DNA from: Chelonoidis abingdonii
Taxonomy: Eukaryota > Chordata > Testudines > Testudinidae
Assembly: GCF_003597395.2 (NCBI RefSeq)
Contig: NC_133777.1
Coordinates: 60,998,975-61,062,974, forward strand
Length of the DNA stretch: 64,000 nt
Direction of reading: 5' to 3'
Below the pieces are notes generated by a model that searched no databases, was not told where the DNA came from, and worked only from the letters and a program-made list of their open reading frames with translations. Of this stretch, positions 11,901 to 23,900 are shown one piece after another (positions within the stretch are counted from its first letter, which is position 1; every line of letters begins with the position of its first letter). A program made the translations under genes and the position numbers.

Positions 11901-14900
11901 CCGTGGCTCCGTGCCTGCCAGGGACAGAGAACACTGGCACCCGCAGTCTGCAACCCAGGAATTCTCTGTCCCCAGCAGGAGCGGGGCCATGGCTTCTCTC
12001 CCCTGCTGGGTACTAGGCGGCTGCACATAAATGCCCCAGCGGGCGCCATGTTGGGGACCACTGCTCTATAGTATCCTCCCACCACACTTCAGTGATTTTG
12101 GCATAGAAAAACTTGTCCAGCCTCTTCCTCTAGAAAGTTTAAAAAAAAAATTATCAGACGTTGGAAGCAAGCTTTCAGAAAGTCCCCTGGTTGCATTATT
12201 TAACTGAGATGTCTCTTTAGATCCTTTTAATTTCTCTACTATGGCTAGCAGCACAGTACTGTTCCTAGAAATTAGACGACAAAGCAAAGCAGCTCCTGAC
12301 AGCATCAAAATATCATGGAAGAAAACTTTGTGAGAGCTGATGGACAAGGCAGTATAAAAGGGAATTCAAGCCATTCTAAAGGTCAGACAATCCTTCAAAT
12401 TCTGTGAGAAAGCAGAATAAGAGGACTAGTACAGTAGGATAAAATGGAATAGATGAAGAGGAAACGACCCAGGGAAGACTTATCTAGGAAAAACAGCCCC
12501 ACCACAGAGCATTCCACATGACACTGGTATACCCAGTTGGAAGCAGATGGCTGAGTACAGTGGTGGACTCTCTTGTTTGCAGACAAATAGGTATTCATCA
12601 ATTGAACTTTTGAGTATTGAACATAATCCAAAAAAAATTTGATAGAATGATCTAGAATACCTAAGTTCAGATTTCTTGTCCTCGGTACCAAAATGCACCA
12701 CCAAAAATTAATAATTTTTAAAATTTAAAAATGAAGTCAGATATGGATGTGTCTACTATAGACCACCAAATCAAGAAGAGGTGGATGAGGTGTTTCTAGA
12801 AAAAACAACAGAAATATCCCCAAAACTGGTAGTAATGGGGAACTTCAACTGCTCAGACATCTGTTGGAAAAGTAATATGGCACAATACATCATTTCCAGT
12901 AAGTTCCTGGAACGTACTGGGAACAACTCTGTGTTCCAGAAAGTGGAGGTCAGGCTGTTTTAGACTTGATTCTAGCCAACCAGGATGAAGTGGTAGCGAC
13001 TTTGATGGTGGAAGACAATTTGGGTGAAAGTGATCATGAAATATGATAGATTTAATGATTCCAAGGTAAGGAGGGAATGAGAGCAGCAGAATAAGGACAA
13101 CGGACTTCAGAAAAGCAGACTTTTAACAAAGGTTCCATGGGAAGAAAATTTAAGGGAAAAAGGAGTGCTGGCCGTTTTTCAAGGAGATAATATTAAAGCA
13201 CAACTGCAAACTGTAGGAAGAATAGTAAGATGTAAATATGTCTCCATCAGGAGCTCTTTTAATGACCTGAAAATCAAAAAGGAATCTTACAAAAAGTGGA
13301 AATATGGACAGATTGCTAACAAAGAGTACAAAAGACTAGTACGAGCATGTAGGAACAAAATCAGAAATGCTAAGGTCCAAAATGAGTTATGCCTAGCAAG
13401 GGACATAAAAGGCAATAAGAGGGAGGTTCTTTAAATACATTAGTAGCAAGAGAAAGATGAAGGAAAGTGTAGGTCCTCTACTTGTGGGGAAGGAGAGCTA
13501 AGAACTCTTGGCATCAAGAAAGCTGAGGTGTTCAGTGCCTGTTTTGCTTCAGTCTTCACTAAGGTGGTTTGTAGTGACTAGATACTGAACACAAGAAATA
13601 TAAACAACTGGGAAGGACTGCAAGCCAAAATAGAGAAAGAACAGGTTAAAGAATATTTAGATAGGGAAGGGGCTCTATATCTGGTTGAACACAAGGATGC
13701 AGCATAAGCCTAAGCCCCTCACAGCAGGAAACAGAGCTTTTGTGCAAGGGTGACATGAATCATTCTTGCCCCAGGCAGAAGCAAAGTAGGATGGCAGCAA
13801 GTCCAGGTGTTTCCCTTGGCGAAGATATCTCCTTGGCTAGGGGTGAGTCCTAGCAGAGTATGGTGGTTGGTAACATGATGGAGCTCTTCCCTTCCCATTC
13901 CCAACTGTGTGGGGGAGAGGTAGGGACTTTCCCAGTAGCTGAAATCGCTTACTGTGGATTGGTCAGTAGGTTCTTTCCCAAGGGACTTGGGGATGGACCA
14001 AAGCTGTGGAGCTTGTGGAGCATACAGAGATCAGGGGTTGGATGGATTTGCTTTTTCCCCTGGATTTTCCAGGAGCTAGCAGCAGCCTGTAATGCAGGCT
14101 CTCTGTGCTGTCAGCAACCAGGCTGCCAGATTAGAGTGGGATTGTAGATTTCCTGAGTCCTGTGCCCATTCATAAGGGGATAGGTAAAGTAATGCCCTGT
14201 AATGGAATCTATATGGTGCCCTCCTGCACGGCATGCATGGATGTGGGATTCAGAGACAGATTGTAGGCACAGTGACTGTGGTCATTGAGAAAACTCCACA
14301 TGTAACTGTGCGTAGGGGAGGTCATACATTGGAGCTAACTGTCCCAGTATTTCAGCAAGGGAAGCATAGCTGCTCAAGTCCTGGTGCACCTTCTCAGAGT
14401 CAATAGAGATAATATTTAAAGTGCAGTATACAGAAATAATCTGATTAGTTCATAAGGAAATCATCATGGAATATGGGTCAGAGAGAGGTAAGAGGGACAT
14501 GGAGACTAATGGAGTAACTTTGATCTGGGGAAGTGGACGTGCCACCCAGCTGATATGTGCAGGTGTATGACAGATACTTGGAAAGAGGCTCAGACTTGTC
14601 AATATAGAGCAAATTAGTCTGTTGGGCTCTGTTACAGGGCTAGCTGCACTCCTGTCCCCTTTCTGGTCTTTCTGAGTGCACCCCCTCAGGTGTCAGGGCC
14701 TTTATCTATCTTGGGATGGAATTTTACAGTTCTCCCATTTTTTGACCAGGATCTGGGCTTCAGTAACCTGTTATTTTAGAGAAAAAGGATTTTAAAACAA
14801 CAAACAGTTACATGCCTGTCTTTTACTTAAAGACTTACCATCCCCCGATGGTAACCTAGGCAGTCCTAACTTCTTCAGAAACCCTCAGCAGGATCCTATA

Positions 14901-17900
14901 TGTCTGTCTGTTCTCTGAAAAACAACTGCCTCTCTTTAGAGTGTCACTTTAAATCCTGCCATAGGGTTTTGTTCTTCTGTGCTTGGGAGGTCTTGTTTGC
15001 TGCTAGTCAAACCAGTTTTATAGGCTCAGTAGGAGATCAAGCCAGAGAATGACACTTAATTGTCAGTTGATAGGTGGCTAACAGTAGAGTTTCTGTGGGA
15101 GTTTGGGGGGAGGATTTCCTCCCTTCCCTTTCTTTTTTTCTAGGAATAGGATCTAGGAAGTGAAGACAACAGTGGCTACTGTGGCAGCACTAGAAGTGAC
15201 CTGAGGAGGAGAAGAGACAAAGAACATGGTTGGATGCAGAACCTGTGGGATATACTTCATTGTTGACGGAGCATCTGATGGAAGCTACTTATGTTTGAAA
15301 TGTTAATTAGTAGAGCTCATGGCAGAGAAGATCCAAGTATTAGATATGCAGCTGGAGACAATGATGGAATTCATATGGAGATTTGAAGATATAATGCAGG
15401 AGAGGAGAAAGGAGATAGCACAGATAGCTCAAGATTTGCAGGCATGTGCCAAACAAAAGAACTTGGAGAGTGGACAGCTGGAAGAACAGGGTGATCCATG
15501 GAAGAATGCCACCATGAGGACAAAGCAGAGGGAGACACCAGCTAGTGGTGGTGAAATAAGTTGGATAACAGGTTTGCTACACTGGGGAATGAGGAGAAAC
15601 AGGTGGAAAATGAGGTTGTCAGGAAAAAAAGAAGGGAAGCTAGTCCCTGCAGAAGAGAGGAAGAGATGGTAGAGTTAGCCAGGGACAAGACCCGAAGGAA
15701 GAAGTAAGGCTAATGTAGAGGGGACTGCAAGAAAGAACATAAGACAGATTCATACCAGTACCAGGAAGAGACATGTCTATGTGACTGGGGATGCCATACT
15801 CAGAAGAATTGGCAGGCCTGTCACCAGACCAAATCCAGAGAACACAGGAGTTGATTCCTTCCAAGAGGACTAAATACTGTATCAGAAAGTGCTTAGTGTT
15901 GGGCTCATTTCTTTATATTATCTGTTCACTTAAGTCACAGGACTACTTAGAGGTCTGTTATATTTTTTTTCCTAAATGTTCATTCAGGTTTTAATAAATT
16001 ATTTGAGTGGCATATTTCTGTGAAACCTTTGACACTAAAACTAGTGATTTATTTTTTTTAGTCAACAGAAAAAAACCCCACGAAACAGTTGCTAAACTAC
16101 AAAAACCAGGAGACTTAGTTTTAAAAAGATTTCAAAATTGGTAATAACTTTATTACAGCAGTGTACAGATTTATTCTTTATTCAAAAAGTATTTAATGTG
16201 AATGTTCTTTGAGATCTGTAATGTTCTTAAAGCTTGTGATTAACATAAGCACTCTTTAAAAACAAAAACAAACCTGTTTGCTTAACTCCTGGAGGAGGGA
16301 GTAGAGGGGGAATGATCTTGAAGTATTACTGTTGCTGTAATCTCACACCTGTTGCTGCAAAAATAGTCAACTCTCTGTTTACAAAATGGGAGTTGGTCTT
16401 GATCCAGGATGAGTTAGCCTTTTCACTTAGACTCTGTTTTTCTAACAATCTTACATGAATTTCCTCAGTATTTTTTGTTTGTTTGTTTTTTGAGGAATGT
16501 TACGTTATGAAGATTCACTATCCAGACAGTTTGATTAATCAAGCAAGACTGCCAACCATATTGAGAGTTCTATCCCAGACAGTTGCCTGGCTTTTTACAT
16601 CTTCAGTCTCCATTTAGCTGTAAAGTAGTCAGATACTTGCAGCCAAAGCATCTGTGTTTTCCTGGATTAAAGAGAGAAATCCAGTTTAGACAGGTTTTAA
16701 AAGCTATTCTGCAGTCCAGTATTGTTGACCTCTTGTGTATTACACGTTACGTCACATTGGTCAGGGATGGATTAATGCAGGGCTTTAGGGACTGCAGCCC
16801 AGGGCCTTGGGCTAAGGGGGGCCCTGCAAAAATAAATCCATAATGATATACAATTCAGTGGTCACCAACCTGTCGATCACGATTGACTGGACAATCCTGG
16901 AGCCTCTGGAAGTTGATCGCCATCTCCTGGTCTCTAAAAGTGCGGTGGCACAGCACCTCCCGACCTCCCAGTCTGAGCCTGCACCTCGCACCCCCTCCTG
17001 CACCCCAACTCCCTGCCCCAGTTCAGAATCCCCTCCTGCACCCAAATTTCCTCCCAGAGCCTGCATCCCTCTCCTTCTCCTGCACCCTAACACTCTACCC
17101 CAGCCTGGATCCCCCTCCTGCACCCAAACTCCCTCCCACAAAGAAATTAATATTAAAGCTGTTCCAAGGTAATAAGTAGGCTATTTTGAATTAACTGAAC
17201 TATATTTTACATGTTTTAAAACTGAAATGTAACCACAGAATGGCTTTATGTTAATTAAAAGGCAAGTTTAGTATAGCATTAATAGCCTCGATGCCATAAT
17301 TGTGATCATTTTGTTTTAAATTAAGAAAAAGACTTGTATACAGGGGCTCCACAAAATCTAATAGCCGTGGGCCAGGAGATTTAATCCGGCCCTGACCTTG
17401 GTGTCTGTGTGGAAAGTCACTCAAATTTGCCAAGGAAAAAAATCAGTTTGCACAAGTACAGTAGAGACTTGTTAGAAGCTGGCCGCTAAATTCTCTGAAG
17501 ATTTCAATGAGCATCAAGAATGCTTCATCCCCCTATAGCTCCTACATACCAGTTGGATTGTGTTTAGGGCATTCCTTGGGCTGGGCTGGATTTTCCCTTT
17601 CTCCTCCAAGCTGTCAGGGGTTCCAGACACTGAAACAGAGAGCAGGGGAACTCTCTCTCCTGTGCTTTCAGTGTTACTTCTGGTGGGGCTCAGGCAGCAT
17701 GGAAGACAAGGAGGAAGCAGCCTGATTTGAATATAAAAGGAGGATGGAAGAAAAGGAGTAGATGCAAGGAGACAAGGCAAGAGCAGGGGGAGCAGAAGAT
17801 GGTGGTAGTAACAATGATAGGGCAAAGGGGAAGGAGCAGTGTGTGTGTGTCGTTAGGCAGGAGTTATGGATGGGCAGAGGCTACAGGATGGGCAGGAACC

Positions 17901-20900
17901 AGAGGGAAGGAGGAGGAGGAGCTGGGGATAGGGGCAGAAAGGGGGACAGGGAAAGGAATGAGAGGATGGGGATAGGATGGGGCAAAAAGGTCTGTAACAC
18001 ATTGGGAAATACTCCTCTAAAGAACCTGGAATCTAACCCAGGTCCTGAGTCTCAACATTCATAGCTATTTGCTGACAGCAAAGGAAACACAATGGCAGAG
18101 TATCTCCATCCTCCTCTAGTGGCAAGTCCACATAGTCTGCAGCCTTCTATTGCTACCTGTTGTTCTGTTAATTCAAGTGATAGAAGGCTATACTGTGAAT
18201 TTAAAGATCTCAGTCCTGCTGGTGGACCACATAGAGGTCAGTATGGTTCCAGATGATGGACTTTTTTTCAATTTGTGTTTTAAAAAATATAGGAAATTAA
18301 ATTAAAAAAAAACGTACGTTAAAACAGTGTTAAAGTTGCAAGTGATGCACTCAAAATTTAGGACATGCTAGTATTATGGTTGCCTGTACATTCTTAATTT
18401 AACCCCATGTGCATATAGATTATGATGCAGTCTTTAACTACATATTCATATAATATTTTTTCCACAGGACTCAAGACAAGTTTCTCCTCTTGCCCCATAT
18501 TTCTGTACTCAGGTGCACCAGTATCTTCTTGCTTGCTCTCTGGGCATGAACAGCTGGAGCACTGAGAGCGCAGGAGAGCGAGCCTCCCCATTTTCTGCTC
18601 CTGTAACTGGCTCTGTAGGCCAGGGCCGGATTTAGCAAGTGCGGGGCCTGATTCTAATAGTTTTAATGGGGCCCTGGCAGGGTTGACTCACCCGGAGGTG
18701 CTCCGGGTCTTTGGCAGCACTTCGGCGGCGAGTCCTTCACTCACTCCAAGTCTTCTGCGACACTGGAACTAGTGAAGGAAATGCCATCAAAGACCCAGAG
18801 TGCCGCCGGGTGAGTAAAAATTAAAAAGGTGCACGGGGCCCTCTTAGGCGCAGGGCCCGATTCTGTAGCAGTAGGGAGCAATTGCAGGAAAAGTTGTGCT
18901 TCCCTCCTGCAGCCAGGGTTGGAGCATGCCCATTGGAGACAGAATCTTCTTGGGATAACTTAGCTGCCAAACTAACAAGTCTCTACTGAGCATGTGCAAT
19001 CTGTGAATTTTTAGACGCTTATAATTTGGCCAAATTTTGGTGGATTTTCACAGAAACGGCAAAAGATACATCCCTACACCACAGTGACTCCCTGCCAAAT
19101 TTCAAATCCCTGCTCCAAAGCATGGAGATGCAAGAGCTTCTCAGTGAAACAGTTGCAAGAATTTTTGAATGTGAGAGAAAATAATTTAAATTTGTTCTTA
19201 GGAATGGCCAAACACTTTTTTTTCTTTTTTTTTTTTCCCCCCAATTTCAGTAAAAAATGATGTGCGGGGTGGGGGTGGGTGGGGGTGGGGATAAAGCCTC
19301 TTCCCCGAAAAAAGGAAAAAAACAAAACACATCCTGAGGCAGATGGTCAACATGGAGAAAAAGTCCAAATGGTTAAAATTTGTCAGTGGTTTCTATAAAC
19401 AGCTGTAAAATAGGGTCTTATAATGGGAATGTGGGACATATTTAACTATAGGTGGCAGTAATAACTGTCCATCCATCCATCCACATGAAAGAATTTGGTC
19501 ATGTTCTGTTTATCTTGGGTTATGCATACCCATTCCTTGGACGCTGCTTTCCCTATTTCTCTATTTTTCTTTTACAAGTAGGTATGTTCTCTGCTGGAGA
19601 AGAATAAAAGTATGTGGGTGCAAGAGACAATTTTCAACCTGATTGGCAGTGTCTGATTGACAGGGGTGGCATCAAGATACCCATTAGTTTGCATTGATGA
19701 ATCTCACAGGGAATATTTCCAGATAAGAAACTGATCATTCTTTTAGGGTAAAAATATTATTTTAAACATTTGATGTACACTCGGAAATGTTCACTATGAA
19801 ACATATATCAGAGCTTGTATGATACAGTACTAATAAGTTATACTTTTGAAACCCTGTTGAATTATTAGTGTCTTCTGGTTTTTGAAAATTAAGTTGCTTT
19901 CATTATATTCCTTTGTCGGTGTGTTACTATGTTTAGCTTGACTTAATGTAGGGCTTTTGAAGTTTAAGCATATCCCACCCCTCAGCCTCGTTTTTTTGGG
20001 AGAAAAAGGGATCCAGAATAAGATAACTACTTTAATAAAGACCATGGATTTAATCTTTCTAAATTCTACCTTTTTTAGCAAAATAAAACATTTGGATACT
20101 TTAACTGACTGCAAACAACTAAAGAGTACAGCTACCAAGTTTGAACAGCTAGGTGACAAGCCTGATTGTCAATTTATTGAGGTTTATAAGTATCAGTATC
20201 CATCCATGAAAGCTCATGCTCCGATACGTCTGTTAGTCTATAAGGTGCCACAGGACTCTTTGCTGCTTTTATAAGTATCATGGTTTCACTTTCTACAGTT
20301 CTTTTCCTTTGCTTTTCTAATTCATAATCATTTTAAATCTCATCCTTTATCATCTTTTCCTTTCTGTAATTAGTACCTTATCTAATGTTTTTACATTTCT
20401 TTTTCTTCCACCTTCTGTACTGTAACACTTTGTTTTAGGGCTGTCGATTAATCACAGTTAACTCACGTGATTAACTACAAAAAAATGAATCACGATTAAA
20501 AAATTGAATCATGTTAATTGCAGTTTTGATTGCCCTATTTAACAATAGAATACCAATTGAAATTTATTAAATATTTTTGATGTTTTCGGTCTTTTCATAT
20601 ATATTGTAATCTGTGTTGTAATTGAAATCAAAGTGTATATTATTTTTGATTAGATATTTGCACTGTAAAAATGATCAACAAAAAATAATTTTTTTCAATT
20701 CACCTCATACGAGTACTGTAGTGCAATCTTCGTCGTGAAAGTGCAACTTACAAATGTAGATTTTGTTGTTGTTACATAACTGCAGTCAAAAACAAACCAA
20801 TGTAAAACTTCAGAGCCTGCAAGTCCACTCAGTCCTACTTCTTGTTCAGCCAATCTCTAAGACAAACAAGTTTGTTTACATTTGCAGGAGATAATGCTGC

Positions 20901-23900
20901 CCTCTTCTTATTTACAATGTCACCAGAAAGGAGCGCGGCATTTGCTGGCGCTTTTGTAGCGCAATAGCATGGTATTTAATGTGCCCAATTCGTATGCGCT
21001 TCATTTGCTTTGCCACCGATTCCGAGGACATGCATTCATGCGATAACACCCTTCAAAAATAAGGTCTATATAGAAATTTGACCTAACTCCTTGCTAAGAA
21101 TTGTATTGCCGTCTGCTCTTTTTACCTTGCATTCTGCATATACTTTCATGTTATAGCAGTCCTTGGATGATGACCCCGCACTGTTGTCATTTAGCAACAC
21201 TTTCACTCAGATTTGACAAAACGCAAAGAAGTGTACCAAGTGTGAGTTTCTAAAGATAGCTAACAGCACTTGACCCGTGTTTATATACTGAATGCTGTCC
21301 AAAAATCTGAGAAGGATGAGGTGTGGAACATGGCTTTCAGAAGTCTTAAAAGTGCAACGCTCCGATGCGGAAACTACAAACGCTAACCATCAAAAAAAGA
21401 AATCAACCTTCTTCTGGTGGCATCTCAGATAATGAAAAGATATGTGTTGGTCTGCCTTGCTTTTAGATTGTTATCGAGCAGAACCCGTCATCAGCATGGA
21501 CACATGTCCTTGGAATGGTGGTTAAGCAAGAAAGGGACATTAATGATCTTTAGTTATTGCCACAAATATCTTGCAAATGCTGGCATAACAGTGCATTGCC
21601 GAACACATGTCTCACTTTCAGTTGAAATTTAAACAAAGAGTGGGCAGCATATCTCCTGCAAATGTAAACAATGACTGATTGTCTGAGATTGGCTACAAAG
21701 TAGGACTAGTGACTGCAGGTCTTAAATTTTACCTTTTTTTTAAATGCAGGTTAACTTTTTTTTGACATGATTCTACATTGGTAAGTTCAAACTTTCATGA
21801 TAAGAAATTGCATTAAAGTACTGTATTATTGGTGATTGAAAATACGTGCAAATACTTGTAATCAAAAATAAATATAAAGTGAGCACTGTACACTTTGTAT
21901 TCTGTGTTGTAATTGAAATCAATATATTTGAAAATGTAGAGAACACCCAAAAATATTTAAATAAATGGTATTCTATTATTATTTAGCAGTGCGATTAATT
22001 GCAATTAATTTTTTTAAGTGCAATTAATCACAAGTAATTTTTGTAATCGCTTGACTGCCCTACTTTGTTTAGTTTTAGAGATTACCAGTTTTCAATTTGG
22101 TCTATTACTTCTGTTCATTATTGTTGTTTGTTATTTTTCTCTGTAACCCTTTTCAAGTACTTTGGAATAAAAAGGCTGTTATTTCAGTAAATATAATGTA
22201 AAGCTTTCTATTCCTCAGGGGTCTGATATAGAGACTGTGACCTCTGAAAATGGAGGAACAAATAGTAATCTTGAGTCTGTGTCAGAAGAATATGCTGCTT
22301 TGGTGGAGGAAGAAGAGCAACCATTTGATATGAGAGGTAAGATATTAAAAGCAGAGCTATTCTACAAAATATGCAAAACTTCTGTTGTAGCGATTAGTTT
22401 TGTCCAAGATATTCTATATGTACACCTTAATAAAGACAGTGTATAGGCCTGTGTCACATTACTTCTTTATCAGTGTTGTGGACAACTTTCAGTAATTAGA
22501 ATTACAAATATATTCCTTCTTAAAGTGCATATGGGAATGAAATAATTAGTATTACTGAAGCATTAATTATAATTAGTATTACTGAAGCATTACTTCAGGC
22601 ATGTTAACGAAGAGTACCTATTTGTATAGTTGAAAAATAGCTATATAATTACTGATGCAGAAACCATGATTTAATTAAAATTCCTTAATGATGTCATATT
22701 CAAAATCAGGATAATTTAGAAGCAAATGTGAATTATATCTATAATAAGAATCCAGTAATGTCACTTTGAAGCCTAAAATATCTGTGGAGTCAGTGTGAAG
22801 TGTTGGGAGCAGCTACAGGGATAGTTGAGAGCTACCCCTTGTTGTCAGCTGTTGGGAATGGCCCACATCCACCCTAATTGAATGGGCCTCGTTAGCACTG
22901 ACCCCCCACTTGGTAAAGCAACTCCCATCTTTTCATGTACTCTGTATATACCTGCTTACTGTATTTTCCACTCCATGCATCTGATGAAGTGGGTTATATT
23001 CCATAAAAGCTTATGCCTAAATAAATGTGTTAGTTTCTAAGACGCCACAGGGACTCCACGTTTTTTTTTTTGTTTGTTTAGGCTGAATCATCACTGGGTT
23101 TTTTGATGATTCAGGCTGAATCATCACTGGGTTTTGTGGACTAGTACCATCCAATTTTTAAGTTCTGAGCCAATTTGACTTTATAAATTACATCGGTTCA
23201 GTGTCTTCTGTGGCTGTACACCCTGAAACAAAAATCAGCATAACCGCCCACACAATAACACAACCGTCACACACAATAATCGCAAATGCACAGAGACCCT
23301 AACTGCAGCACATACCCCTCATTGATGCCTACACAATTCAGCACAAATCTCTAAGCGCAGCCCATGCAAAACACAGTCCCCAAGCACAACCCCCCACATG
23401 CACAAATCCACACAACCACCGCTTATTCTTCATTTGCACAAAACAACACAAAATTCCCCAATACAACCCTCCAGACACAAATCAGCACAACCACACGGTC
23501 AGCACACACAATAATATGAAACACAAACTACCCGTCACTGTAGCATACATCCCTTATTTGCCACCCACACAGTTCAACACAGATCTCCCAGCATCCCCCG
23601 ATGCAACTCAATACAACCACGCACACTACAGCACAGTTATCACACACAGTAACCCCTACAAAACCCCCAGATGCAACACAATCACCTGCACAGTAATACA
23701 ATCAGTATACACAAATATTTCAGTAAAACACAACCAGCACACACAATAATCCCAAACACATTTAGTCCCTCAATGCAGTAAACACCTTCATTAGTCACTC
23801 AAAGTCAACACAAATCAAGACAGAATCTGCCAGCACAACACACACAGTTGCCCACCCTTATCGTATTTACTATAAATCTGAGCAGTCTCACTGTGGGTCA

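Noticed and set aside
11463..12071. 202-codon + strand ORF and overlapping - strand ORFs
   Set aside because: Entirely within a hAT-type element with a GC-rich minisatellite. There is no codon signal, and ORFs are open in several frames at once.
23225..23860. Possible CRISPR-like array because of recurring short words
   Set aside because: Units are irregular with no constant repeat or spacer size, in vertebrate intron DNA; it is a degenerate tandem repeat.
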